The notes under the pieces were generated by a model. The model searched no databases. It was not told the DNA's origin and saw nothing but the letters and a program-made list of their open reading frames with translations. The position numbers were made by a program, and so were the translations under genes. Shown here in pieces: positions 1-7,676 of a stretch of DNA of 64,000 bases. The stretch spans positions 14,546-78,545 of the forward strand of contig CAZVKB010000001.1 in assembly GCA_964627505.1 (NCBI GenBank). The letters run 5' to 3'. Source of the stretch: JACJWR01 sp964627505 (GTDB lineage: Bacteria > Actinomycetota > Actinomycetes > S36-B12 > UBA10799). Numbering within the stretch: position 1 is the first letter of the stretch; every line of letters starts with the position of its first letter.

Positions 1-2333
1 GACTCGTGGTGGCCGAGGCGCTTCGGTCGCGGGTCGCCCCCGAAGCCCAGGTGCTGGCCCACGTGAGTGGCCGGGATCTGGAACACACTGCTTACCGAGC
101 GCCCTTCGACTTGGTGGACATTCCCGAGGCCCACTACGTGATTCTGGGCGAGTACGTCACCACCGACGACGGTTCCGGCCTGGTGCACATCGCTCCGGCT
201 TTTGGCGCCGACGACCTCGCAGTGTCCCGCAGCTACCACCTGCCCGTGATCAATCCTGTCGCTGCCGATGGCACCTTCAACCCGGACATCCCACTCGTCG
301 GCGGCATGTTCTTCAAAGACGCCGACCCGCTTTTGGTGGCCGATCTGGAAGCCCGGGGACTGCTCTATCTGCGGCTGGACTATGAACACAATTACCCACA
401 CTGCTGGCGCTGCCACACTCCCTTGATCTACTACGCACAACCGTCCTGGTACATCCGTACCACCGAGATCAAGGACCGACTGCTGCGCGAAAACGACGCA
501 ACGAACTGGTTTCCGTCGACGATCAAGCACGGTCGTTTTGGTGACTGGTTGCACAACAACGTCGACTGGGCCCTGTCGCGCAAGCGCTATTGGGGCACGC
601 CGCTGCCGCTCTGGCGCTGTCCCGAGGGCCACGTCACCGCCGTGGAGTCACTGCTGGACCTCAGTGATCGGGCCGGTCGAAATGTGGTCGGGCTCGACCC
701 GCACCGGCCCTTCGTCGATGACATCACGATCGCCTGCGAATCCTGCGGGGAGGTCGCTCACCGTGTGCCGGAAGTGATCGACTGCTGGTATGACTCCGGC
801 GCCATGCCGTTCGCCCAGTTCGGTTACCCCCATCGCAACCAGGAGTTGTTCGAGGCCCGCTACCCCGCGGATTTCGTCTGCGAAGCCATCGATCAGACCC
901 GCGGGTGGTTCTACACCCTGATGGCCGTGGGCACGTTGGTGTTTGACCAGTCGAGTTACCGGAATGTGCTGTGCCTTGGCCACATTCTCGACGCCGAGGG
1001 CCGCAAAATGAGCAAGCACCTTGGCAACGTGCTGGAACCGATCCCCCTGATGGATGCGCACGGCGCGGATGCTGTGCGTTGGTTCATGTTGGCGGCGGGT
1101 TCGCCCTGGCAATCCCGGCGCGTGAGCCACGACGCCATCGACGACGTCGTACGGCGCGTACTGCTCACCTACTGGAACACCGTGAGTTTCCAGTCGCTGT
1201 ATGCCCGCACCGCCGGTTGGGACCAGGCTACGGGTGCGGGTGCGGCAGACCTGACGTCCCTGGATCGTTGGGCGTTGGCCGAGGCTGCGCGCGTGGTGGG
1301 CGTAGTCACCGATGCGCTGGAGGAGTTCGACACCCAGTTGGCCGGCAAGACGTTGAGCGCCTTCGTAGACGACCTTTCCAACTGGTATGTGCGACGCAGT
1401 CGACGACGGTTCTGGCAGGGCGATCCAGCTGCTCTGCACACGTTGCACTCGTGTCTGCGCACGGTGACGTTGCTGATGGCCCCGTTCACTCCCTTCATCA
1501 CCGACCGGGTGTGGCGCGATCTGTTCGCCGAATCCGAAGGAGTCGATTCGGTGCACTTGGCCCGTTGGCCGGAGCCCGGGGATACCGATGCCCAGCTGGC
1601 CGCTGACGTAGCAGCGGTGCGGACTTTGGTGGATTTGGGCCGCTCCGCCCGCGCCGACTCTGGTGTGCGCACCCGGCAACCGCTGCGTCGGGCATTGGTC
1701 TCTGCCCCGCGGTGGGAGCACCTTGCAGACGATCTCAAAGCGCAATTCACCGAAGAGGTCAATGTACTGGCAGTTGTCCCGCTGGCCGACGCGGCTGAAG
1801 ACCTTGTGGAGGTCAGCGTGAAGCCGAACTTCCGCGCTCTCGGCAAACGCTTCGGCAAGGGCACCCCACAGGTCGCGGCTGCACTGGCTGAGCTCCCACC
1901 CGCCGCGGTAGCCGCTGACGTGCGGGAATCCGGCCAGGTCACTGTGCAGTTGGCGGGATCAGCTGAAGTGCTCACGGCTGACGAAGTGATCATCACGGAA
2001 CGTCCGCTGTCCGGCTGGAGTGTGGCGAGCAGCGATGGCGTGACTGTCGCATTGGATCTCACCCTGGATGAGGAGTTGCTCGCCCTCGGACGGGTGCGCG
2101 AAATCATCCGGGCGCTGCAAGAAGCCCGCAAGCAGGCCGGTTTGGAGATTACTGATCGGATTGCTGTGGAATACCGGGCTGACCAGCCGGAAACCCGCCA
2201 CGCGCTCGCCAAGTACGCGGACGCTGTTGCCGAAGAAGTGTTGGCCGTAGAGTTTCGCCCCGGAGCACCCACGGCAGGTGTCGTGCTCGAGGATCTAGGT
2301 TTGACGTTCAGCCTGCGGAAGGCCGAACGGTGA
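1..2333 (+). CDS. ileS: isoleucyl-tRNA synthetase, 3' part (5' end outside window)
   Basis: Charges tRNA-Ile with isoleucine in the cytoplasm (class I synthetase). The frame is open from the left edge, so the start lies upstream; about 776 residues are visible, whereas full-length enzymes have about 1040. Visible landmarks are the NYPHCWRC segment, the WYDSGAMPF stretch and the ATP-binding KMSKS loop in the form KMSKHLGNV, followed by the anticodon-binding helical domain and a C-terminal domain ending SLRKAER. These traits fit the large, eukaryote-like IleS2 type common in Actinobacteria, a type often associated with mupirocin resistance (family knowledge, not tested here). The gene is convergent with the DivIVA-domain gene, with only 12 bp between stop codons. 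Confidence 0.98.
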   Translation, partial: LVVAEALRSRVAPEAQVLAHVSGRDLEHTAYRAPFDLVDIPEAHYVILGEYVTTDDGSGLVHIAPAFGADDLAVSRSYHLPVINPVAADGTFNPDIPLVGGMFFKDADPLLVADLEARGLLYLRLDYEHNYPHCWRCHTPLIYYAQPSWYIRTTEIKDRLLRENDATNWFPSTIKHGRFGDWLHNNVDWALSRKRYWGTPLPLWRCPEGHVTAVESLLDLSDRAGRNVVGLDPHRPFVDDITIACESCGEVAHRVPEVIDCWYDSGAMPFAQFGYPHRNQELFEARYPADFVCEAIDQTRGWFYTLMAVGTLVFDQSSYRNVLCLGHILDAEGRKMSKHLGNVLEPIPLMDAHGADAVRWFMLAAGSPWQSRRVSHDAIDDVVRRVLLTYWNTVSFQSLYARTAGWDQATGAGAADLTSLDRWALAEAARVVGVVTDALEEFDTQLAGKTLSAFVDDLSNWYVRRSRRRFWQGDPAALHTLHSCLRTVTLLMAPFTPFITDRVWRDLFAESEGVDSVHLARWPEPGDTDAQLAADVAAVRTLVDLGRSARADSGVRTRQPLRRALVSAPRWEHLADDLKAQFTEEVNVLAVVPLADAAEDLVEVSVKPNFRALGKRFGKGTPQVAAALAELPPAAVAADVRESGQVTVQLAGSAEVLTADEVIITERPLSGWSVASSDGVTVALDLTLDEELLALGRVREIIRALQEARKQAGLEITDRIAVEYRADQPETRHALAKYADAVAEEVLAVEFRPGAPTAGVVLEDLGLTFSLRKAER

Positions 2334-2339
2334 CCTGAT

Positions 2340-2359
2340 CACCAACTATCTTGTTGGTG
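2340..2359. terminator. hairpin between convergent ileS and DivIVA gene
   Basis: CACCAAC and GTTGGTG form a perfect 7-bp stem around a 6-nt loop, placed exactly between and partly over the two stop codons. There is no U-run on either side, so intrinsic termination is only inferred from the position and symmetry; it could serve both directions. Confidence 0.45.
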
Positions 2360-2807
2360 GTCGCATGGGACGCGTCGGAGCCGCTGGGCCGCCGCCGAGG
2401 GCTCGCATCACGCCGGGTGGCGGAGCCAACCCACCAACCGCCTGACCAGTGGGTGGCGGCAGGACCGCCACCGCAGGCTGCGGAGACTGTGGCCGGGGAT
2501 CGAACACATCCTGCCCCGCACTGCCAGTCGGACCACCCAACCGGGCCAGGGCCTGCTCCAACACCACGCGGGCGTCAAAGATGGCCGCATCCCGGGTGCT
2601 CTCGGCATCAACCAGCCGTTGCCGCAACTCGTTGATCTCAGCGAGAGCTCGCTCGATGCTCCACTCGACGTGGTCGAGAAAAGCGTCAACCTCCTCGATG
2701 TCGTAGCCCAGACGCATGCGGGTAGTGGCAAACACGACAGCGCGTACGTCACCGGGCAGGAGGGGGCGCTGCCATCCTGCATGTGGACCAGGGGGCGGGT
2801 GTGGCAT
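2346..2807 (-). CDS. short DivIVA-domain protein in the wag31 position
   Basis: A 153-residue protein with an N-terminal DivIVA/Wag31-type domain (LLPGDVRAVVF then RLGYDIEEVDAFLD, roughly residues 15-45), a short heptad-rich helix to about residue 90, and a low-complexity Pro/Gly/Ala tail. Wag31/DivIVA binds negatively curved membrane at poles and septa and directs polar growth. The start at 2807 is chosen because AGGAGG lies at 2815-2820, 7 nt upstream; a longer reading from 2825 would place that ribosome-binding site inside the gene. Wag31 of mycobacteria has about 260 residues, so the coiled coil here is strongly shortened. It sits downstream of yggT, the usual wag31 position. It could be the only polar-growth DivIVA or a paralogue with another role. 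Confidence 0.85.
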   Translation of the reverse strand: MPHPPPGPHAGWQRPLLPGDVRAVVFATTRMRLGYDIEEVDAFLDHVEWSIERALAEINELRQRLVDAESTRDAAIFDARVVLEQALARLGGPTGSAGQDVFDPRPQSPQPAVAVLPPPTGQAVGGLAPPPGVMRALGGGPAAPTRPMRPPTR

Positions 2808-2918
2808 GGATGGACCTCCTCTCACAGGCGTCGCGGTGTGACCGGACTAGATCTAATCACTTCGCGGTGTGCCGAGTTGCGCCTGGGGCTCGGGATGGTC
2901 ATGTCCTTGCGTCGCAGG

Positions 2919-3203
2919 TCACAGCCGGGCAGTGACCGCGATGGCGATTTGCAGCAGGATGAACAGCACCAAAAATGCGAGGTCCAATGCCACCCCACCG
3001 ATGCGCAAAGGCGGAATGATCCGCCGCAGGGCTTTCAGAGGTGGATCGGTGAGGGTGAAGATGGTCTCCGCCAGGATGAGCACCAGACCCTTCGGCGTCC
3101 AATCCGGCGAAAACGTCTGCACCAAGTCGATGACCAGGCGACCTAACAAGACCAGCAGATAGAGCCACAGGATTGTGGAGAGAATGGATCCAACTGCACT
3201 CAT
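2919..3203 (-). CDS. yggT: YggT family membrane protein
   Basis: A 94-residue integral membrane protein with two hydrophobic segments (about residues 5-28 and 72-92) around the conserved loop LTDPPLKALRRIIPPLRIGG, which is diagnostic of YggT. Its biochemical role is not known; a part in membrane or division functions is inferred from its constant place between sepF and wag31 in Actinobacteria. It follows sepF by 16 bp and probably belongs to the same transcript. Confidence 0.93.
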   Translation of the reverse strand: MSAVGSILSTILWLYLLVLLGRLVIDLVQTFSPDWTPKGLVLILAETIFTLTDPPLKALRRIIPPLRIGGVALDLAFLVLFILLQIAIAVTARL

Positions 3204-3219
3204 AGGTCACCAACGCCGC

Positions 3220-3705
3220 CTAACGGGCGCCGAACCCCTCACCAACTTGTTGGTGAGCCAAAACCGACACGTCCACGCCTTCCGGGGTGAGCAGGAAGAT
3301 CTTCTGGGAGATCCGCTCGATCATGCCATGGAGACCGAACACCAGACCTGCGGCGAAGTCCACGATGCGCTTGGCGTCGGCGTCAGTCATTCCGGTGAGA
3401 TCCATGATGACCGGCGAGTTGTGACGGAATTCCTCACCAATCCGACGGGCGTCGTTGTAGGTCGTGGGCAGTACCACGGGAATTCGGTAGCCACTGCGTT
3501 CCCACGGTCGGGCGAGATCGTGCACTGTGGCCTCCGTTCCGCGGGTGGGTGTGGCTGAAGCGGTCCCAGGTTGCTCTGACACCGCAACCCGATCTTCTCG
3601 CACGTGAGCATTCCGCGCACTTTGAGCTGGCTCGGCATCCGTGTAGAACTGATCGTCCTCCACGAGCCCGAGGTAGGTCGCCATCCGACGGATCGCACCT
3701 GCCAT
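3220..3705 (-). CDS. sepF: cell division protein SepF
   Basis: Membrane anchor and partner of FtsZ at the Z-ring. The 161-residue protein begins MAGAIRRMATYLGLVEDD, the typical N-terminal amphipathic membrane-targeting helix, then has a disordered linker and the conserved C-terminal SepF fold (from about residue 75; DLTGMTDADAKRIVDFAAGL and FLLTPEGVDV). The start at 3705 is preferred over one at 3759 because AGGAGG stands at 3711-3716, 5 nt upstream, and because the family starts at this MAGAIR motif. Actinobacteria lack FtsA and ZipA, so SepF is expected to be the main FtsZ membrane tether. Confidence 0.97.
   Translation of the reverse strand: MAGAIRRMATYLGLVEDDQFYTDAEPAQSARNAHVREDRVAVSEQPGTASATPTRGTEATVHDLARPWERSGYRIPVVLPTTYNDARRIGEEFRHNSPVIMDLTGMTDADAKRIVDFAAGLVFGLHGMIERISQKIFLLTPEGVDVSVLAHQQVGEGFGAR
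3238..3257. repeat. perfect 9-bp inverted repeat at the 3' end of sepF
   Basis: CTCACCAAC and GTTGGTGAG are separated by only TT. It lies inside the last codons of sepF, just before yggT. The core CACCAAC/GTTGGTG is the same as in the hairpin at 2340-2359. A hairpin in the mRNA between sepF and yggT is plausible; its function is unknown. Confidence 0.6.
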
Positions 3706-3761
3706 GAAGTCCTCCTGGGTGTGGTGACGGGGTGGTTTTGACCCCGCTGTGCGCTGCAACG

Positions 3762-4493
3762 TTACCTGAGATCTGGCCGCTCACCGAGTATCGCCGTGCC
3801 GATCCGCACGTGTGTCGCGCCGGCGGCGATCGCTGCCTCTAAATCTCCGCTCATCCCCGCCGAAATTTCGGTTGCTGCTGGCTCCACGGCCCGAATTTTG
3901 GCCGCGACAGCACCGAGCATGGTGAAAGCCGCCACCGGGTCGCCACCCAGCGGGGCCATGCCCATCACGCCGCGCAATCGCAACGACGGGGAAGCGGCGA
4001 TGGCTTCTGCGACGGCTTGCGCAGCATCGGGGTGTGCACCACCCCGGGCGCTGGAGTTGGTGCTGGGTCCGTCCAAGTTCACTTGTACGAGGCAGTCCAA
4101 CGGAGTGTCTCGGGCAGGTGTAGCCCGGGCCAGGGCTGTGACGAGGCGCAAACGATCGACCGTGTCTACCTGCTGGACACAAGCCGCGACGGCTTTGGCC
4201 TTGTTGGTCTGGACTTGGCCGATGAAGTGCCATCGCAGGTCTGCGCTGACGGCGGCGTGCTTCTCCGCGGCTTCCGGCAGTCGGTTTTCACCGACATCCG
4301 TGACCCCGAGCTGAGCCAGGAGTGCGACATCGCTGGCCGGAAAGCGTTTGGTGACGACTACGAGCGTGATCTCGCGAGGGTCGCGTTTGGCGGCATGTGC
4401 AGCATCGGCGATCCGGGTGCGAACCTTGTGCAGGTTGGCGGACAACTCCGCAAAGCGCGGAAGAGTCGCGGACGAGGAGGTCAGCTCAGCCAT
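3762..4493 (-). CDS. ylmE: YggS/YlmE family pyridoxal-phosphate homeostasis protein
   Basis: A 243-residue single-domain TIM-barrel PLP-binding protein. The PLP lysine is K49 in the strand VVVTKRF; GENR, WHFIGQVQTNKAK, GMAPLGG and the C-terminal RIGTAILGER are all as expected. The family buffers intracellular PLP and has no established enzymatic reaction. Its 5' end overlaps the pgeF 3' end by 13 nt, which suggests translational coupling, and sepF follows after 56 nt. The ftsZ-pgeF-ylmE-sepF order is standard for Actinobacteria. Confidence 0.96.
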   Translation of the reverse strand: MAELTSSSATLPRFAELSANLHKVRTRIADAAHAAKRDPREITLVVVTKRFPASDVALLAQLGVTDVGENRLPEAAEKHAAVSADLRWHFIGQVQTNKAKAVAACVQQVDTVDRLRLVTALARATPARDTPLDCLVQVNLDGPSTNSSARGGAHPDAAQAVAEAIAASPSLRLRGVMGMAPLGGDPVAAFTMLGAVAAKIRAVEPAATEISAGMSGDLEAAIAAGATHVRIGTAILGERPDLR

Positions 4494-5227
4494 ACCGCTA
4501 CCCCCTGTCGGCCAGTGCGATCGTCCCGGCGATACGAGAACAGTTGCGGGTCCTCAGCGGTGCACCCGCCAACACTCTCCACGTGCACCCCCTTGGTTCG
4601 CAGCAGCGCCGTCAGTCCAGCACGCACGTCGATTCCGGGTTGCCCATTGTGTGCCTGCACGACCGCTTGCGGAGCGACCTGCGCTGCTTGGTCAGCACGT
4701 TCTGCTGGCACGGGGTAACACCTGCCGCAAATAGCTGGTCCCAGCAGCGCCCGAGTTCCGTCAGGAGTGGCGCCGGCGTCCCACATGCGAGTTAACGCGG
4801 CGCCCACGACATCGGTGACCATCCCCTGCCAACCGCTGTGCACCGCAGCCACGATGCCGGCGTCGGCATCGATCAATGCGACTGGGACGCAGTCGGCCGA
4901 GAGCGCGACGAGCGCCACATCCGCCTCCGATGTCACGATCGCATCGACGTGCGGCGGCTGCACCTCGAGGGGAGGTCGGACCCAGTGCACCAGGTTGCTG
5001 TGATGCTGGGACATGAACACAATCTCGGAACACCCGGTGAGGTTGGCCAAGGAACGCCGATTTGCAGCCACGGCGTGCTCGTCATCACCGATGTGATTGG
5101 CCAAATTCAATTCGTTGAACGGCTCTACCGATATCCCGCCGCGTCGAGATGTGAACAGCCAATGACCCCGTCGCGCGCCATCGCGGGCGCGGTCGACGGG
5201 GTCAATGGTTCCAGACCAGTAGGTCAT
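4481..5227 (-). CDS. pgeF: PgeF/YfiH family peptidoglycan editing factor (purine nucleoside phosphorylase fold)
   Basis: A 248-residue protein of the former multicopper polyphenol oxidase (laccase-like) family. The metal and active-site residues are present: QHHSN (His about 75/76), SADC (Cys113) and AVHSGWQG (His130). Family members hydrolyse or phosphorolyse purine nucleosides and, in Escherichia coli, remove misincorporated L-Ser from the peptidoglycan precursor, fitting its place behind ftsZ. The start follows the ftsZ stop by 18 nt. Which activity dominates here cannot be told from sequence. Confidence 0.93.
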   Translation of the reverse strand: MTYWSGTIDPVDRARDGARRGHWLFTSRRGGISVEPFNELNLANHIGDDEHAVAANRRSLANLTGCSEIVFMSQHHSNLVHWVRPPLEVQPPHVDAIVTSEADVALVALSADCVPVALIDADAGIVAAVHSGWQGMVTDVVGAALTRMWDAGATPDGTRALLGPAICGRCYPVPAERADQAAQVAPQAVVQAHNGQPGIDVRAGLTALLRTKGVHVESVGGCTAEDPQLFSYRRDDRTGRQGVAVWLS

Positions 5228-5245
5228 GAGGTCAACGACCTCGAC

Positions 5246-6352
5246 TCACTTGAGAAAATCGGGCACATCCAGTTCGTCGCTTCCGGCGTCGGCGGACTCA
5301 AACTCCACGTTGCGCATGTGCGACCGGCTGGATTCGGACGGGTCGAGGGCCGAGACGCGTTTGATCGGTTCGGTTGCGCCGCCAGCCTTCTTCTTGGGCA
5401 AGGGCATCCCACCATCAAATCCTGCAGCAATCACCGTCACCCGGACTTCGTCACCGAGGGTGTCGTCAATCACCGCCCCGAAGATGATGTTCGCTTCTGG
5501 GTGAGCAGCGTCGGAGACCATCTTGGCGGCCTCGTTGATTTCGAACAGCCCGAGGTCACTGCCACCGGAGATGCTCAACAACACGCCGTGGGCGCCTTCG
5601 ATGCTGGCCTCGAGTAGCGGGCTGGAGATCGCCTGTTCAGCAGCTGAAGAGGCCCGATTCTCGCCTCGTGCCGACCCGATCCCCATCAACGCCGAGCCAG
5701 CACCATGCATCACCGATTTGACGTCGGCAAAGTCCAAGTTGATCAAACCGGGTGTGGTGATGAGATCGGTGATTCCGGAGACACCCTGCAACAGCACCTG
5801 GTCGGCTTGCTTGAAGGCGTCGATCACACTGATCTTGCGGTCAGATAAAGCCAGCAACCGATCGTTGGGAATCACGATGAGCGTGTCGACTTCCGCCCGC
5901 AAGCCGTCGATACCGCCTTCGGCTTGCGTCGCACGACGACGACCTTCGAACAGGAATGGCCGCGTGACGACGCCGATCGTGAGCGCACCCATACCTTTGG
6001 AAATCTTGGCGATCACCGGGGCGCCACCAGTGCCGGTACCACCGCCTTCCCCGGCGGTGACGAACACCATATCGGCGCCGCGCAGCACCTCTTCAATCTC
6101 CTGGGCATGGTCTTCTGCGGCTTTGCGACCCACCTCTGGATCCGCCCCAGCCCCGAGGCCACGGGTGAGCTCCCGGCCGATGTCGAGTTTGACGTCGGCG
6201 TCGCTCATGAGCAGCGCCTGGGCATCGGTGTTGATGGCAATGAACTCCACCCCCTTGAGCCCCGATTCGATCATCCGATTGACGGCGTTGACCCCACCAC
6301 CGCCAATTCCGACGACCTTGATCACCGCCAGGTAATTCTGCGGAGATGCCAC
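5246..6352 (-). CDS. ftsZ: cell division protein FtsZ
   Basis: Tubulin-like GTPase that forms the Z-ring. The 368-residue protein shows the nucleotide-binding GIGGGGVNAVN (about 15-25), the tubulin signature GGGTGTGG (103-110), the T7 loop NLDFADVK (around 205), and a short linker to the C-terminal peptide ELDVPDFLK that binds SepF. The start is GTG at 6352, with AGAGGA at 6361-6366 8 nt upstream. It is separated from ftsQ by 346 bp, far more than any other dcw interval, so ftsZ probably has its own promoters. It leads the ftsZ-pgeF-ylmE-sepF-yggT-DivIVA group. Confidence 0.99.
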   Translation of the reverse strand: MASPQNYLAVIKVVGIGGGGVNAVNRMIESGLKGVEFIAINTDAQALLMSDADVKLDIGRELTRGLGAGADPEVGRKAAEDHAQEIEEVLRGADMVFVTAGEGGGTGTGGAPVIAKISKGMGALTIGVVTRPFLFEGRRRATQAEGGIDGLRAEVDTLIVIPNDRLLALSDRKISVIDAFKQADQVLLQGVSGITDLITTPGLINLDFADVKSVMHGAGSALMGIGSARGENRASSAAEQAISSPLLEASIEGAHGVLLSISGGSDLGLFEINEAAKMVSDAAHPEANIIFGAVIDDTLGDEVRVTVIAAGFDGGMPLPKKKAGGATEPIKRVSALDPSESSRSHMRNVEFESADAGSDELDVPDFLK

Positions 6353-6483
6353 GTGATTTTTCCTCTCACCGAAATGCGCTCGACCTCCATCAAAAGAGGC
6401 CTGAGCCGGACACTAGACGCCAAGTGTACGGTGAGCGAACGGGTTCGCTGCACCACACCCGCCAGCCGCCGGCCAAGCAAACA

Positions 6484-6500
6484 CTCAACCTTTACTTGAG
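6484..6500. promoter_or_regulatory. CTCAA-N7-TTGAG dyad upstream of ftsZ
   Basis: CTCAA at 6484-6488 and TTGAG at 6496-6500 are inverted around CCTTTAC, about 130 bp upstream of the ftsZ start. The spacing and symmetry suit a dimeric regulator operator or a promoter element. No regulator is assigned. Confidence 0.35.
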
Positions 6501-6617
6501 GTATGGCTTTTGTGTCCGGACGGGCTGGAATGCAGTTCTCAGATTAGTCGGAGTACTTCATGCGCAGCAAGAAGGATCGCCGAACCATGGCGGTTTCTTA
6601 GCAGTTCTCGCATCCTT

Positions 6618-6636
6618 GGTAAAGACCATCTTTACC
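6618..6636. repeat. 7-bp hairpin upstream of ftsZ
   Basis: GGTAAAG and CTTTACC form a perfect 7-bp stem with the loop ACCAT. It could be a transcript stem-loop downstream of ftsQ or an operator. No U-run follows it in the minus direction. Confidence 0.4.
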
Positions 6637-6668
6637 CCTTGTGACCCACCAGCACCAGAGGCCCCAAA

Positions 6669-6700
6669 AAACCTCAAATCGCAATCTAAATAAGAGGTTT
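6669..6700 (-). terminator. possible weak terminator at the ftsQ stop codon
   Basis: On the minus strand AAACCTC and GAGGTTT (7 bp) flank an 18-nt A+T-rich loop, and the second arm runs into TTTTTT. The first arm overlaps the ftsQ stop codon. This would partly insulate ftsZ from upstream transcription. The stem is weak, so the call is tentative. Confidence 0.35.
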
Positions 6701-7676
6701 AGTTTGCGTTCTCGGGGTCCGGCCCATCAGCCGTGCCAGCATCTTGCTGTTCCTGCTGGAGTTGCGCGAGTTGCTTTTCCTGAGCTGCTTTGATTTCGGC
6801 CGAGGTGGCCCGTTGCGGCTCCGCCAATGCGGTCACCGGAGCGGCTGGCACAGAGACGTCAAACCAAGTCGGCACCGGCGTGTCTTGTGACGTCTGCGCG
6901 TTGGCAGCGGTGTCAACTTCGCCAGCAGTGTCCCCGTTCTCAGTCGTCACGAGTCCGGCTGCCTGTAGGAGGACAGCCAGGATGCGAGCCTTCTCCGCGC
7001 TGGCGGCTTGATCACCCCAAAGCACCGTGCCCGAGTCGTCGCGCAAGGTCAATCTGATGCCATCCGGTGCCATTGCAATGCCGCCCACAGCCGACCGGAC
7101 TGCCGGTGGCAGTTCCGCAGCGACTGTCGCTAACTGCGCAAGGGTGTCCGCAGAGGCAGAGAGTTGCGGTAGGTCCGTGGGGGCTTCCGACACGGAGGCG
7201 AAAGCCCGCCCAGTGGCATCGACCAGGTCACCGCCGGCGCCACCACTGATGTAGGCCACCGGCGTCCGCGGCTCCACCGCGATCGCCACAGTGTCCGGCC
7301 AGGCGCGCGTGACGGACACCGAGGCGACCTCCGGAATAGCGCCGATGCGACTCGCGACCGCGGCGGTATCCACGGTGATCAGGGGACCGCCTTCCGGCAC
7401 ATCCGCGACCTGGCGGACGTTACTTTCGAGGCCTGCCGATACACCTGAAACGACGACAGTCGAGGCGTGCAGCCAGGGCGAACCCAATATCACCCAGCCC
7501 GAGACGCCGGCCATGCCAATGCAGGTGGCGACGGTGATCGCCGCCCTTCGGCGCCAACGTCGAGGTGATGGGGCGCCGTGGTGGCCAAAGTCAGTAGCCG
7601 ACGGGGCCTCCGAGTCGGCACAAGCGCCATCGGTGATGCCATCCGCGGAGCCATCAGCGGCGACGGTGCTGCTCAT
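6699..7676 (-). CDS. ftsQ: cell division protein FtsQ
   Basis: Bitopic divisome protein that scaffolds FtsL/FtsB and FtsI/FtsW. The 325 residues comprise a cytoplasmic N-terminus of about 44 residues, one membrane segment (about 46-66), a POTRA domain (about 70-140; VVVSGVS, ITVDTAAVASRIGAIPEV, RAWPDTVAIAVEPRTPVAYI) and the FtsQ beta domain, then a Gln/Glu-rich tail. ATGA overlap with murC (its start at 7676 overlaps the murC stop at 7673) implies translational coupling. Unlike in some relatives, no other gene lies between murC and ftsQ. Confidence 0.96.
   Translation of the reverse strand: MSSTVAADGSADGITDGACADSEAPSATDFGHHGAPSPRRWRRRAAITVATCIGMAGVSGWVILGSPWLHASTVVVSGVSAGLESNVRQVADVPEGGPLITVDTAAVASRIGAIPEVASVSVTRAWPDTVAIAVEPRTPVAYISGGAGGDLVDATGRAFASVSEAPTDLPQLSASADTLAQLATVAAELPPAVRSAVGGIAMAPDGIRLTLRDDSGTVLWGDQAASAEKARILAVLLQAAGLVTTENGDTAGEVDTAANAQTSQDTPVPTWFDVSVPAAPVTALAEPQRATSAEIKAAQEKQLAQLQQEQQDAGTADGPDPENAN

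Larger units (their letters stand above)
6353..6698 (-). promoter_or_regulatory. ftsQ-ftsZ intergenic region, likely ftsZ promoter region
   Basis: 346 bp without a credible gene, within an otherwise overlapping gene cluster, and visibly richer in A+T than its surroundings in 6640-6700. It holds three symmetric elements (6484-6500, 6618-6636 and 6669-6700, listed separately). No convincing -35/-10 pair was found by eye. In other Actinobacteria ftsZ has several promoters in this interval, which is the basis for the call. Confidence 0.6.

Noticed and set aside
648..2272. Two long minus-strand frames opposite ileS
   Set aside because: They lie entirely within a strongly supported synthetase gene and resemble no known protein.
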